Below are positions 53,386 to 62,135 of a stretch of 64,000 nucleotides of DNA, one piece after another. Numbering within the stretch: position 1 is the first letter of the stretch; each line of letters opens with the position of its first letter. This DNA comes from Streptomyces sp. NBC_01353 (GTDB lineage Bacteria > Actinomycetota > Actinomycetes > Streptomycetales > Streptomycetaceae). The position numbers and the translations under genes were made by a program. The notes beneath the pieces are model-generated. The model had not been told where the DNA came from and ran no database searches. It was given only the letters and a program-made list of their open reading frames with translations. The stretch spans positions 5,766,001 to 5,830,000 of the forward strand of contig NZ_CP108352.1 in the NCBI RefSeq assembly GCF_036237275.1. Reading direction: 5' to 3'.

Positions 53386-54186
53386 CTACGGCGCCGTCAC
53401 GAAGTCGATCAGTTCTTCTACGCGGCCCAGCAGCGACGGTTCCAGCTCCTTGTACGAGTGGACCTTCGACAGGATGTGTTGCCAGGCCGCGCCCGTGTTG
53501 GCCGGCCAGCCCAGGGCTTGGCAGACGCCCGTTTTCCAGTCCTGGCCTCGGGGGATCGTCGGCCACGCCGGGATGCCCACCGACGACGGCTTCACCGCCT
53601 CCCAGACGTCGATGTACGGGTGCCCGACGATCAGGACGTCCGGGGACGAGACCTGCGCCGCGATGCGGGACTCCTTCGAGCCCGGCACCAGGTGGTCGAC
53701 CAGGATCCCCAGGCGCGCGTCCGCCGCCGGGGCGAAGTCCGCGACGATGGCCGGGAGGTCGTCGATGCCCTCCAGGTACTCCACCACCACACCCTCGATG
53801 CGCAGGTCGTCGCCCCAGACGCGTTCCACCAGCTCGGCGTCGTGGCGGCCCTCCACGTAGATCCGGCCCGCCCGTGCCACCCGGGCCCGTGCGCCCGGGA
53901 CCGCGATCGAGCCCGAGGCCGTGCGACTCGGGCGCGTCGGAGCGGCTGATGGGCGGACCAGGGTCACCACCCGGCCCTCCAGGAGGAAGCCCCGCGGCTC
54001 CATCGGGAAGACCCGGTGCTTGCCGAAGCGGTCCTCCAGGGTCACCGTGCCCGCCTCACAGCGGATCACCGCCCCACAGAAGCCCGTCGAGACCTCCTCG
54101 ACGACGAGGTCCACCTCTGCCGGGACCTCCGGCACGGGCGCGGAGCGCTTCCAAGGGGGCGTCAGGTCCGGGTTGTAGCTGCGCAT
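53386..54186 (-). CDS. DUF3097-like actinobacterial protein
   Basis: A 266-residue soluble protein starting MRSYNPDLTPPWKR. The middle contains GRIYVEGRHDAELVERVWGDDLRIEGVVVEYLEGIDDLPAIVADFAPAADARLGILVDHLVPGSKESRIA, with acidic residues arranged like a Toprim-type fold (E in VEGRHD; DxD-like in LVDH). I believe this is the DUF3097 family, unknown in function. The ATG is 7 nt after TAACGT on the minus strand, so translation is probably leaderless, and that element overlaps the stop codon of the upstream gene. Confidence 0.83.
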   Translation of the reverse strand: MRSYNPDLTPPWKRSAPVPEVPAEVDLVVEEVSTGFCGAVIRCEAGTVTLEDRFGKHRVFPMEPRGFLLEGRVVTLVRPSAAPTRPSRTASGSIAVPGARARVARAGRIYVEGRHDAELVERVWGDDLRIEGVVVEYLEGIDDLPAIVADFAPAADARLGILVDHLVPGSKESRIAAQVSSPDVLIVGHPYIDVWEAVKPSSVGIPAWPTIPRGQDWKTGVCQALGWPANTGAAWQHILSKVHSYKELEPSLLGRVEELIDFVTAP

Positions 54187-54193
54187 TTGGGCG

Positions 54194-54199
54194 ACGTTA
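54194..54199 (-). promoter_or_regulatory. -10 element of the DUF3097-like gene
   Basis: TAACGT on the minus strand, 7 nt before the ATG at 54186; its TAA is also the stop codon of the gene at 54197-54925. Confidence 0.5.
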
Positions 54200-54925
54200 T
54201 GCGACGGAGAAGCGTCGTGCCAGCTCATCCCGCTGGCGCCGCACGAACGCCGCGTCCACCACCGCCCCGTGCCCCGGCACGTACACCGCGGCCTCCCCGC
54301 CCAGCCCCAGCAGCCGGTCCAGGGCCGCCGGCCAGCGCGAACCGATCGCGTCCGTGCCCGCCTGCGGCTCGCCCGACTCCTCGACCAGGTCGCCGCAGAA
54401 GACGACCTCCGCCCCGTAGGTGTCGGGGACCAGGAGCGCCAGGTCGTGGCCCGAGTGACCGGGCCCGACATTGGCCAGCAGCACCTGTCGGCCGCCCAGG
54501 TCCAGCGTCCACTCGCCCGACACCGTGTGGCGCGGGAGGACGAGGACGTCCACGGCCTCCGTCGCCGCCGGCTCATCGACCCCGTGACGCACCGCGGACA
54601 TCCGCAGCACCTCCCGCTCCCGTAGCAGCAGCTCGTCCAGGCCCACCGCCCCGTACACCTCCGCCCCCGCGAAGACCGCCGTGCCCAGCACATGATCGAA
54701 GTGGGGGTGGCTCAGTGCGATGTGCGTCACTCTCCGGCCGCCCGTCAGGGCCTCCACCTGAGCCCGCAGCTCGGCCCCCTCCCGGAGCGTGGAGCCCGTG
54801 TCGTACAGCAGCACGGCCTTCTCGCCGAGCACCAGGCCCACCGTGGCGTCCCAGACGGGCAGCCGCCGCCTGCCCACCCCGTCCCCGAGCCGCTCCCAGC
54901 CGTACTCTTCCCAATCGACATCCAT
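54197..54925 (-). CDS. Metallo-beta-lactamase fold hydrolase
   Basis: A 242-residue MBL-fold protein. Metal ligands are visible: SHPHFDH (H73, H75, D77, H78), GPGHSGHD (His near 156), CGDLVEE (Asp near 178) and a late VPGHG histidine. There is no signal peptide or membrane segment, so it is cytoplasmic and unlikely to be a true beta-lactamase. It starts at ATG 54925, divergent from hrcA. Substrate unknown. Confidence 0.9.
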   Translation of the reverse strand: MDVDWEEYGWERLGDGVGRRRLPVWDATVGLVLGEKAVLLYDTGSTLREGAELRAQVEALTGGRRVTHIALSHPHFDHVLGTAVFAGAEVYGAVGLDELLLREREVLRMSAVRHGVDEPAATEAVDVLVLPRHTVSGEWTLDLGGRQVLLANVGPGHSGHDLALLVPDTYGAEVVFCGDLVEESGEPQAGTDAIGSRWPAALDRLLGLGGEAAVYVPGHGAVVDAAFVRRQRDELARRFSVA

Positions 54926-54965
54926 ACGGCGACGCTATCCGCTACGACCCGGCGACCCGGCCTCC

Positions 54966-54996
54966 TTGCCAGGAGCGATGCCCGCCGCCGTACACT
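54966..54996 (+). promoter_or_regulatory. Promoter of hrcA-dnaJ
   Basis: TTGCCA (54966-54971) and TACACT (54991-54996) are separated by 19 bp, directly upstream of the CIRCE operator. Confidence 0.55.
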
Positions 54997-55009
54997 GGCC
55001 AGGGGATTC

Positions 55010-55036
55010 CTGGCACTCGAGCATGGCGAGTGCCAA
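55010..55036 (+). promoter_or_regulatory. CIRCE operator
   Basis: CTGGCACTC-N9-GAGTGCCAA matches the CIRCE inverted repeat recognised by HrcA (consensus TTAGCACTC-N9-GAGTGCTAA). It overlaps the likely transcription start of hrcA, so HrcA represses its own operon. Confidence 0.92.
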
Positions 55037-55075
55037 AAGCGGAGCAAACCGATATGACAGCTGGAGGTGTGCGCG

Positions 55076-56095
55076 ATGCTCAGCGAACGCAGACTCGAGG
55101 TGCTGCGCGCCATCGTCCAGGACTATGTCGGGACGGAGGAGCCGGTCGGCTCCAAGGCGCTCACGGAGCGCCACAAGCTCGGCGTCTCGCCCGCCACCGT
55201 GCGCAACGACATGGCCGTCCTGGAGGACGAGGGCTACATCGCCCAGCCTCACACCAGTGCGGGACGCATCCCGACGGACAAGGGCTACCGCCTCTTCGTC
55301 GACAAGCTCGCCGGCGTGAAGCCGCTGTCGACGCCCGAGCGGCGTGCCATCCACAACTTCCTCGACGGCGCGGTCGACCTCGACGACGTCGTCGGGCGCA
55401 CGGTCCGGCTGCTCGCGCAGCTGACCCGTCAGGTCGCCGTCGTGCAGTACCCGTCGCTGACCCGCTCGACGGTCCGGCACGTGGAGCTGCTCTCGCTCGC
55501 CCCCGCCCGCCTGATGCTCGTGCTGATCACGGACACCGGCCGGGTAGAGCAGCGGATGATCGACTGCCCCGCGCCGTTCGGCGAGACCTCGCTAGCGGAC
55601 CTGAGGGCCCGGCTCAACAGCCGGGTCGTCGGCCGCCGTTTCGCGGACGTGCCGCAGCTGGTGCAGGATCTTCCGGAGTCGTTCGAGGAGACGGAGGACC
55701 GCGGCACGGTGTCGACGGTGCTCGCGACCCTCCTCGAAACCCTGGTGGAGGAGCACGAGGAGCGGCTGATGATCGGCGGTACCGCCAATCTCACCCGCTT
55801 CGGCCATGACTTCCCCCTCACGATCAGGCCTGTGCTCGAGGCGCTGGAGGAGCAGGTCGTGCTCCTCAAGCTGCTCGGCGAGGCCAAGGACTCGGGCATG
55901 ACCGTACGGATCGGGCACGAGAACGCCCATGAAGGGCTCACCTCCACGTCCGTCGTCGCGGTCGGCTACGGTTCGGGCGACGAGGCAGTCGCCAAACTCG
56001 GCGTGGTCGGACCGACCCGCATGGACTACCCCGGAACGATGGGAGCGGTACGCGCAGTGGCACGTTACGTCGGACAGATCCTGGCGGAGTCGTAA
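55076..56095 (+). CDS. hrcA: Heat-inducible transcription repressor HrcA
   Basis: A 339-residue repressor of heat-shock genes. The N-terminal winged helix has [68 protein letters not shown] (about 5-72), the family signature. The C-terminal HrcA domain follows. ATG 55076 is supported by GGAGG 8 nt upstream; a GTG at 55067 is in frame. The CIRCE site upstream shows autoregulation. dnaJ follows with no gap. Confidence 0.97.
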   Translation: MLSERRLEVLRAIVQDYVGTEEPVGSKALTERHKLGVSPATVRNDMAVLEDEGYIAQPHTSAGRIPTDKGYRLFVDKLAGVKPLSTPERRAIHNFLDGAVDLDDVVGRTVRLLAQLTRQVAVVQYPSLTRSTVRHVELLSLAPARLMLVLITDTGRVEQRMIDCPAPFGETSLADLRARLNSRVVGRRFADVPQLVQDLPESFEETEDRGTVSTVLATLLETLVEEHEERLMIGGTANLTRFGHDFPLTIRPVLEALEEQVVLLKLLGEAKDSGMTVRIGHENAHEGLTSTSVVAVGYGSGDEAVAKLGVVGPTRMDYPGTMGAVRAVARYVGQILAES

Positions 56096-57232
56096 GTGGC
56101 CACGGACTACTACGCCGTACTCGGCGTACGCCGCGACGCGTCCCAGGACGAGATCAAGAAGGCATTCCGGAGGCTCGCGCGCGAGCTGCACCCGGATGTG
56201 AATCCCGATCCGAAGACGCAGGAGCGCTTCAAGGAGATCAACGCCGCCTACGAGGTGTTGTCGGACCCGCAGAAGAAGCAGGTCTACGACCTCGGCGGTG
56301 ACCCGCTGTCCGCGTCCGGCGGCGGTGGGGCCGGTGGCTTCGGCCAGGGCGGCTTCGGGAACTTCTCGGACATCATGGACGCGTTCTTCGGGACGGCGTC
56401 GCAGCGCGGGCCACGCTCGCGCACGCGCCGCGGCCAGGACGCCATGATCCGGCTGGAGATCGACCTCAACGAGGCCGCCTTCGGCACGACCAAGGACATC
56501 CAGGTCGACACGGCCGTCGTCTGTACGACGTGTTCGGGTGAGGGCGCCGCGCCCGGCACCTCCGCCCAGACCTGTGACATGTGTCGCGGTCGAGGTGAGG
56601 TCTCGCAGGTGACCCGGTCCTTCCTGGGCCAGGTCATGACCTCCCGCCCCTGCCCCCAGTGCCAGGGCTTCGGCACCGTCGTCCCGACCCCGTGCCCCGA
56701 GTGCGCGGGCGACGGGCGGGTCCGCTCGCGCCGGACGCTGACCGTGAAGATCCCGGCCGGTGTCGACAACGGCACGCGCATCCAGCTCGCGGGCGAGGGC
56801 GAGGTCGGTCCGGGCGGCGGTCCGGCCGGTGACCTGTACGTCGAGATCCACGAGATCCCGCACGAGGTCTTCCAGCGTCGGGGCGACGACCTGCACTGCA
56901 CGGTCACCATCCCGATGACGGCGGGCGCGCTCGGTACGAAGGTGCCGCTGCAGACGCTCGACGGCCTCGAGGAGGTCGACATCCGTCCGGGCACGCAGTC
57001 CGGCCAGTCGATCCCGCTGCACGGGCGCGGCATCACGCACCTGCGCGGTGGCGGTCGCGGCGACCTGATCGTGCACGTCGAGGTGCTGACGCCGTCGAAG
57101 CTCGACCCTGAGCAGGAGCGGCTGCTGCGCGAACTGGCGAAGCTGCGTGGCGAGGAGCGGCCGACGGGTCAGTTCCAGCCGGGGCAGCAGGGTCTGTTCT
57201 CGCGTTTGAAGGACGCGTTCAACGGCCGGTAG
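56096..57232 (+). CDS. dnaJ: Chaperone DnaJ (second-type, HrcA-linked)
   Basis: A 378-residue type I J-protein. The J domain has HPD at 32-34; a G/F-rich stretch follows (GGGGAGGFGQGGFGNFSD). The zinc domain has four CxxCxGxG repeats (CTTCSGEG, CDMCRGRG, CPQCQGFG, CPECAGDG), then the C-terminal substrate-binding domains. It starts at GTG immediately after the hrcA stop, so translation is coupled, and it should be under HrcA/CIRCE control. The last 48 bp of the gene region are duplicated downstream. Confidence 0.97.
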   Translation: MATDYYAVLGVRRDASQDEIKKAFRRLARELHPDVNPDPKTQERFKEINAAYEVLSDPQKKQVYDLGGDPLSASGGGGAGGFGQGGFGNFSDIMDAFFGTASQRGPRSRTRRGQDAMIRLEIDLNEAAFGTTKDIQVDTAVVCTTCSGEGAAPGTSAQTCDMCRGRGEVSQVTRSFLGQVMTSRPCPQCQGFGTVVPTPCPECAGDGRVRSRRTLTVKIPAGVDNGTRIQLAGEGEVGPGGGPAGDLYVEIHEIPHEVFQRRGDDLHCTVTIPMTAGALGTKVPLQTLDGLEEVDIRPGTQSGQSIPLHGRGITHLRGGGRGDLIVHVEVLTPSKLDPEQERLLRELAKLRGEERPTGQFQPGQQGLFSRLKDAFNGR

Positions 57233-57322
57233 GCGTCGTGATGGCCGGGGGTCCGGGGGTTGCCCCCCGGGTCGGCAGGGTCTGTTCTCGCGTTTGAAGG
57301 ACGCGTTCAACGGCCGGTAGGC
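57187..57322 (+). repeat. Direct duplication of the dnaJ 3' end
   Basis: A 48-bp segment (57187-57234) covering the last codons and stop of dnaJ recurs without a mismatch at 57275-57322. A 40-bp spacer, rich in C/G with an inverted CCGGGGG/CCCCCGG pair, lies between. The second copy is outside any gene. Confidence 0.95.
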
Positions 57323-57336
57323 CGAACGTTGTGCCT

Positions 57337-57375
57337 GGAAGGGCGGCATCCGCGGGCAGCGGGTGCCGCCCTTCC
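57337..57375 (+). terminator. Terminator after dnaJ
   Basis: GGAAGGGCGGCA (57337-57348) pairs with TGCCGCCCTTCC (57364-57375), a 12-bp perfect stem, 19 nt before the next start codon. Confidence 0.78.
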
Positions 57376-57393
57376 GTATGGCACGATGCCTGC

Positions 57394-58467
57394 ATGTCCA
57401 CCGCACTGAACGATCTTTCCCGTTACCCGATCGTGCAGGCCCCCATGGCGGGTGGCGCCTCCAGTCCGCAGCTCGTCGGGGCCGTGTGCGAGGCCGGCGG
57501 GCTCGGGTTTCTCGCCGGGGGTTACAAGACCGCCGGCGGGCTGTACCAGGAGATCAAGCAGGTGCGCGGGCTGACCGGGCAGCCCTTCGGCGTCAACCTC
57601 TTCATGCCGCAGAGTGGACAGCCCGCGGACTCCGCCGTCGAGGTGTACCGGCACCAGCTCTCGGGCGAGGCCACCTGGTACGAGACGCAGCTCGGCGACC
57701 CGGACAGCGGGCGGGACGACGCGTACGACGCGAAGCTCGCGATCCTCCTGGAGGACCCGGTCCCCGTCGTCTCGTTCACCTTCGGCTGCCCCGGTCGGGA
57801 CACGTTCGACGCCTTCGCCCGCGCCGGTACGTACACGATCGTCACCGTCACCTCGCCCGAGGAGGCCCAGGCCGCGCAGTGGGCAGGGGCCGACGCGGTC
57901 TGTGTCCAGGGCGTCGAGGCCGGCGGGCACCAGGGCACGCACCGCGACGACCCGGACGCCGCCGTCGCGGGCACCGGGCTCCTCACACTCGTCACGCAGG
58001 TCCGGGAGACCGTCCAGCTGCCGATCGTCGCGACCGGCGGGATCATGCGCGGGGCGCAGATCGCCGCCGTCCTCGCCGCCGGGGCCGACGCCGCACAGCT
58101 CGGCACCGCGTTCCTCGTGTGCCCCGAATCGGGCGCGCACGCCCTGCACAAGCAGGCCATGACGAACCCCCTCTTCGTGCGCACCGAACTCACCCGCGCC
58201 TTCTCCGGGCGGCCGGCGCGCGGGCTCGTCAACCGCTTCATGCGCGAACACGGGCCGTACGCCCCCGCCGCCTACCCCGAGGTCCACCACCTCACCGCCC
58301 CCCTGCGCAAGGCCGCGGCCACCGCGGGCGACGCCCAGGGCATGGCCCTGTGGGCCGGCCAGGGGCACCGGCTGGCCCGTGAACTCCCGGCGGGGCAGCT
58401 GGTCGAGGTGCTGGCCGCCGAACTCGACACCGCACTGACCGCGCAGGCCCACAGGAGCGCTTCATGA
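57394..58467 (+). CDS. Nitronate monooxygenase-like FMN protein
   Basis: A 357-residue TIM-barrel FMN enzyme. The N-terminal YPIVQAPMAGGASSPQLVGAVCEAGGLGFLAGGYKT, the catalytic-histidine motif CVQGVEAGGHQGTHRDD near residue 170 and the phosphate-binding VATGGIMRGAQIAAVLAAGADAAQLGTAFL are those of the nitronate monooxygenase family. The physiological substrate is unknown. It starts shortly after the dnaJ terminator and overlaps rsmE by ATGA, so the two are coupled. Confidence 0.92.
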   Translation: MSTALNDLSRYPIVQAPMAGGASSPQLVGAVCEAGGLGFLAGGYKTAGGLYQEIKQVRGLTGQPFGVNLFMPQSGQPADSAVEVYRHQLSGEATWYETQLGDPDSGRDDAYDAKLAILLEDPVPVVSFTFGCPGRDTFDAFARAGTYTIVTVTSPEEAQAAQWAGADAVCVQGVEAGGHQGTHRDDPDAAVAGTGLLTLVTQVRETVQLPIVATGGIMRGAQIAAVLAAGADAAQLGTAFLVCPESGAHALHKQAMTNPLFVRTELTRAFSGRPARGLVNRFMREHGPYAPAAYPEVHHLTAPLRKAAATAGDAQGMALWAGQGHRLARELPAGQLVEVLAAELDTALTAQAHRSAS

Positions 58468-59207
58468 CCGCACCCGTCTTCGTCGTCGAGGCCGTTCCCG
58501 GCCCCGGCTCCTTCCTCCTCGACGGCCCCGAGGGCCGGCACGCCGTCTCCGTGAAGCGGATGCGGGCGGGGGAGGAGCTCGTCCTGACGGACGGGCGGGG
58601 CGCGTCGGCCGACTGTGTCGTACTCGCCGCCGAGGGCAAGGACCAGCTGACCGTCCAGGTCTCGGCGACGGAGGTCGAGCCGGAGCCCGTGCCCCGGATC
58701 ACGGTCGTCCAGGCGCTGCCCAAGGGCGACCGGGGCGAACTGGCCGTCGAGATCATGACGGAGACGGGCGTCGACGCGATCGTGCCGTGGGCCGCGTCCC
58801 GCTGCATCACCCAGTGGAAGGGCGAGCGAGGGCTGAAGGCGCTCGCCAAGTGGCGGGCGACCGCGCGCGAGGCCGGCAAGCAGTCGCGCCGTACCCGCTT
58901 CCCCGAGGTCGCCGACGCGATGAGTACCAAGCAGGTGGCGGCGCTCCTCGCCGGCGCCGACTTCGCCGCCGTCCTGCACGAGGACCGGGACCACCCCAGT
59001 GGCGCGCTCGCCGACGCCCAACTCCCCACCGAGGGCGAGATCGTGCTGATCGTCGGGCCCGAGGGGGGCGTGTCGCCCGAGGAGTTGGCGGTCTTCGAGG
59101 CGGCGGGCGCGAAGCCATACCGTCTGGGCCGCAGCGTGCTCCGTACCTCCACGGCCGGTACGGCGGCCACCGCGCTCCTCCTCGGCCGCACGGGCCGCTG
59201 GAGCTAG
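58464..59207 (+). CDS. rsmE: 16S rRNA (uracil1498-N3)-methyltransferase
   Basis: A 247-residue SPOUT methyltransferase that modifies U1498 of 16S rRNA. The N-terminal PUA-like part contains GPEGRHAVSVKRMRAGEELVLTDGRG. The knotted C-terminal domain has QALPKGDRGELAVEIMTETGVDAIVPWAASRC and the SAM-binding IVGPEGGVSPEELAVF and LGRSVLRTSTAGTAA. It overlaps the preceding gene by four bases, and its stop overlaps the convergent gene's stop (CTAG). dnaJ and rsmE are neighbours in many bacteria. Confidence 0.96.
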   Translation: MTAPVFVVEAVPGPGSFLLDGPEGRHAVSVKRMRAGEELVLTDGRGASADCVVLAAEGKDQLTVQVSATEVEPEPVPRITVVQALPKGDRGELAVEIMTETGVDAIVPWAASRCITQWKGERGLKALAKWRATAREAGKQSRRTRFPEVADAMSTKQVAALLAGADFAAVLHEDRDHPSGALADAQLPTEGEIVLIVGPEGGVSPEELAVFEAAGAKPYRLGRSVLRTSTAGTAATALLLGRTGRWS

Positions 59208-59575
59208 GGGGCGTCCGCCGGCTTCTCCTTCGCCACCAGTGCGTCGAACAGCGGCCAGCCGTCGATCTCGCGCACGCCGTGGGTGGTGGGGAGGAGGCCG
59301 CGCGTCGTGGCCTCGTCCACGAAACGGCGCACCACCCCCGGCTTGTTGAGGTTGAGGTAACCGTCTCTGGTGTCGGCGACCTGGCCCGCGCCCATGGTCC
59401 CGCCCTGTGTCACACGGCCCGGGCCCTCCTGGAACACCAGACGCAGGAGGTCGTGCGGGGTGTCGGCGCGGCGCAGCGTCAGCAGTTCCCGACAGGGCGG
59501 ATGCAGATGCCCGACCGTCCAGACCCAGACCGTGTCGTCCATCACCAGTCGGCGCGGTGCGCGTTTTCGTCGCAT
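59204..59575 (-). CDS. Uncharacterised small protein
   Basis: A 123-residue protein: MRRKRAPRRLVMDDTVWVWTVGHLHPPCRELLTLRRADTPHDLLRLVFQEGPGRVTQGGTMGAGQVADTRDGYLNLNKPGVVRRFVDEATTRGLLPTTHGVREIDGWPLFDALVAK. It is soluble, with a conserved-looking beta/alpha pattern, but I do not recognise the family. ATG 59575 is 6 nt after TACTGT on the minus strand, giving a leaderless mRNA; the open frame upstream is not coding-like. Confidence 0.8.
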   Translation of the reverse strand: MRRKRAPRRLVMDDTVWVWTVGHLHPPCRELLTLRRADTPHDLLRLVFQEGPGRVTQGGTMGAGQVADTRDGYLNLNKPGVVRRFVDEATTRGLLPTTHGVREIDGWPLFDALVAKEKPADAP

Positions 59576-59581
59576 CGGCCC

Positions 59582-59587
59582 ACAGTA
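59582..59587 (-). promoter_or_regulatory. -10 element of the gene at 59204-59575
   Basis: TACTGT on the minus strand, 6 nt before the ATG. Confidence 0.5.
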
Positions 59588-59658
59588 GTTCGGGAGCCCG
59601 GTGGTTCGGGAAGCCGATTGTTCGGGAACCCGGTGGACGCGGGTGCCGGGTTCCTTCA

Positions 59659-59664
59659 TAGGCT
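59659..59664 (+). promoter_or_regulatory. -10 element of the AAA-TPR-TPR unit
   Basis: TAGGCT is 6 nt before the ATG at 59671; no Shine-Dalgarno is present. Confidence 0.58.
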
Positions 59665-59670
59665 GGCCGC

Positions 59671-61053
59671 ATGCCCGACGAGTCTCCCCTGATCCGTAGT
59701 CTGCGCGCCGCGGTCGCCGCAGCGCCCGAAGACGTGCCCCTGCGGCTCCACTTCGCCGAACTGCTCCTCGCCGAGGGCCGCGGCGACGAGGCCGTCACCG
59801 AGGCTGCCGTCGCGCTCCAGCACGAGCCGGGGGACGAGGCGGCACGTGCGCTGATGGTCCGCGCGATGGGACTGCCCGCCGTCGCCCCGGAAGCCCCGGC
59901 ACCCGCAGCCCCGGCAGCGCCCGTCGCCCCGGAAGCCCCGGCCCCCGAAGCGCTTGCGGCCCCGGAAGCCCCGGCCCCCGAAGCGCCTGCGGCCCCGGAA
60001 GCCCCCGGGACGCCCCGGCCGACCGCCTTCGACTGGAACGCCGCCGAGCAGGAGGTCGGAGACCTCGTCGGGCCCCGTTTCGTCGAGAACGGCAGCAGCA
60101 GCGGCACTGGTGGCGACCTGGAACAACCGCTGACCGCCGACGGCAGCGGCGACCCCGGGGACGCCTCCGCCTGGGACATCGACGCCCCCGGCTCCGTACG
60201 CCTCGCCGACGTCGGCGGGATGCAGGAGGTCAAGGACCGCCTGGAGGCCGCCTTCCTCGCCCCCATGCGCAACCCCGAACTCCGCAAGCTGTACGGCAAG
60301 TCGCTCCGCGGAGGCCTGCTCCTCTACGGTCCGCCCGGCTGCGGCAAGACGTTCATCGCCCGGGCCGTCGCCGGTGAGCTCGGCGCGAGCTTCATGTCGA
60401 TCTCGCTCGCCGACATCCTGGACATGTACATCGGAACGTCCGAGAAGAACGTCCACGACGTCTTCGAGACCGCCCGCGCCCAGGCCCCCTGCGTCGTCTT
60501 CCTCGACGAGCTCGACGCCCTCGGCGCCAAGCGTTCCCGTACCTTCCACAGCGGACTGCGCAACGTCGTCAACCAGCTCCTCACCGAGCTCGACGGCATC
60601 GACGGGGCCGAGAACGAAGGCGTCTTCGTGCTCGCCGCCACCAACGTCCCCTGGGACGTGGACCTCGCGCTGCGCCGCCCCGGCCGCCTCGACCGCACCC
60701 TGCTCGTGCTGCCGCCCGACGCCCCGGCCCGCGAGGCGATCCTCCGCTACCACCTGCGCGAGCGCCCCATCGAGTCCGTCGACCTCGGCAAGCTCGTCAA
60801 GGTCACCGAGGACTTCTCCGGAGCCGACCTCGCCCATCTCTGCGAGACGGCCGCCGAGTCCGCGCTCCTCGACTCCGCCCGCACCGGCACCGTACGCCTG
60901 ATCAACATGAAGGACCTGCTGGGCGCGGCGAAGCAGATCAAGCCGTCCAGCGAGTCCTGGTTCGCCTCCGCCCGCAACGTGGCGATGTTCGCCAACGACG
61001 GCGGGACGTACGACGACCTCGTCACGTACCTGAGGAAGAAGCGGAAGCTGTGA
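59671..61053 (+). CDS. AAA-family ATPase with N-terminal TPR-like segment
   Basis: A 460-residue ATPase. Residues 1-65 look like helical repeats (LRLHFAELLLAEGRGDEAVTEAAVALQHEPGDEAARALMVRAMG). A Pro/Ala linker of APEAPAPEALA repeats spans about 70-112. The classical AAA domain follows: DVGGMQEVKDRLEAAFLAPMRNP, Walker A GPPGCGKT (220-227), Walker B with D279/E280 in CVVFLDELDALG, and the arginine finger in RRPGRLDR. It resembles a single-ring FtsH/Cdc48-type AAA module without a protease. It overlaps the next TPR gene by four bases, so the three genes 59671-63223 are translated as a unit. Confidence 0.9.
   Translation: MPDESPLIRSLRAAVAAAPEDVPLRLHFAELLLAEGRGDEAVTEAAVALQHEPGDEAARALMVRAMGLPAVAPEAPAPAAPAAPVAPEAPAPEALAAPEAPAPEAPAAPEAPGTPRPTAFDWNAAEQEVGDLVGPRFVENGSSSGTGGDLEQPLTADGSGDPGDASAWDIDAPGSVRLADVGGMQEVKDRLEAAFLAPMRNPELRKLYGKSLRGGLLLYGPPGCGKTFIARAVAGELGASFMSISLADILDMYIGTSEKNVHDVFETARAQAPCVVFLDELDALGAKRSRTFHSGLRNVVNQLLTELDGIDGAENEGVFVLAATNVPWDVDLALRRPGRLDRTLLVLPPDAPAREAILRYHLRERPIESVDLGKLVKVTEDFSGADLAHLCETAAESALLDSARTGTVRLINMKDLLGAAKQIKPSSESWFASARNVAMFANDGGTYDDLVTYLRKKRKL
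59926..60010 (+). repeat. 33-bp repeats coding the APEAPAPEALA linker
   Basis: Units beginning GCCCCGGAAG start at 59926, 59959 and 59992 (exact 33-bp period), inside the AAA gene; each codes 11 residues of linker. Confidence 0.85.
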
Positions 61054-62135
61054 GCGTGAAGCACCCGCAGTTCGAACGGGCCGAGCTGCTCTACGACATG
61101 GGGCGGTACGGCCAGAGCCGGGAGCAGGTCGCCCAGTGCCTCGCCGAGGTGCCCGACGACCCCGACGCCCTGTTGCTGCTCGCCCGCTGCCTCATGGTCG
61201 AGGAGCGGTACGACGAGGGCCTCGCCGCTGCCGACGAGGCGCTGACCCACGCACCCGACTTCGCCTTCGGGCACTACATCCGCGGCGTCACGCTGCGCCG
61301 GATGGGGCGACCCCACGACGCCGAAGAGGAGATGCGCGAGACCATTCGTCTCGACCCGCACTACTGGGCGCCTCGCGCCGTGCGCGCCGAGCTGCTGCCC
61401 TTCGTGAGGGACCGGTTCCCGGGAGACGACGCGGCGGTGCTGGCCGCGGCGCTCGCGGAGGCGCATGAGGCCGTCCGGCTCGGGCCGGACGAGACCCGCG
61501 CGTGGGAGGCGATGTACAAGATCGCCCTCTTCAACCGGCGCCCCGACCTCCGCGACGAGGCCGTCCAGCAGCTCCTGCGGATCGACCCCACCAACACCCT
61601 CGCCGTCACCGAGGTCACCGAGCGCGAGGCTCGTCAGCCCGGCACCTCCGCCGCGCAGGCCGCCGACCTGTACGCCGGCGGTCTCGCCGCCGCGCCCGGT
61701 GCCAACTCGCTGCGCAAGGACCTCGACAAGGCCGTCTACCGGATGCTGCGCGGCACCCGCTGGCTCGCCCTGCTCTGTCTGGTCATGGCGGGCGTGACCC
61801 TCGACATCTTCCCGACCGAGGGCGAGGAGCCGAACGAGCTCCCGATCCATCTCGGCACCCGGCTCTGGGCGCTCGCCCTGATGGCGGCCGTATGGGGCTT
61901 CGGCGCCCTGCGCCGCTATCTGCGGATGCGCACCGGCGTGCAGCTGACCGTACGCGATCTCGTGCGGCGCCTGTTCTGGCCCCGGGTCGTCCTCGCGCAG
62001 GCCACCGTCGCGACGCTCTGCGCCCTGGTGATGGTCCTCGTGCCGTGGACCGACCGGACGATCCCCCAGGTTCTGTTCTGGCTCGGACTCGTACCGAACC
62101 TGCTCAGCATCACCCACGACCGGAACAAGGTCTGA
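61050..62135 (+). CDS. TPR protein with C-terminal membrane segments
   Basis: A 361-residue protein. Residues 1-220 contain TPR units (ERAELLYDMGRYGQSREQVAQCLAEVPDDPDALLLLARCLMVEERYDEGLAAADEALTHAPDFAFGHYIRGVTLRRMGRPHDAEEEMRETIRLDPHY). Three or four membrane segments follow, e.g. WLALLCLVMAGVTLDIF, LWALALMAAVWGFGAL, ATVATLCALVMVLVPW. It starts at GTG overlapping the AAA gene stop and ends overlapping the next TPR gene (TGATG). The TPR part is probably cytoplasmic, facing the ATPase (inference). Function unknown. Confidence 0.87.
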   Translation: MSVKHPQFERAELLYDMGRYGQSREQVAQCLAEVPDDPDALLLLARCLMVEERYDEGLAAADEALTHAPDFAFGHYIRGVTLRRMGRPHDAEEEMRETIRLDPHYWAPRAVRAELLPFVRDRFPGDDAAVLAAALAEAHEAVRLGPDETRAWEAMYKIALFNRRPDLRDEAVQQLLRIDPTNTLAVTEVTEREARQPGTSAAQAADLYAGGLAAAPGANSLRKDLDKAVYRMLRGTRWLALLCLVMAGVTLDIFPTEGEEPNELPIHLGTRLWALALMAAVWGFGALRRYLRMRTGVQLTVRDLVRRLFWPRVVLAQATVATLCALVMVLVPWTDRTIPQVLFWLGLVPNLLSITHDRNKV

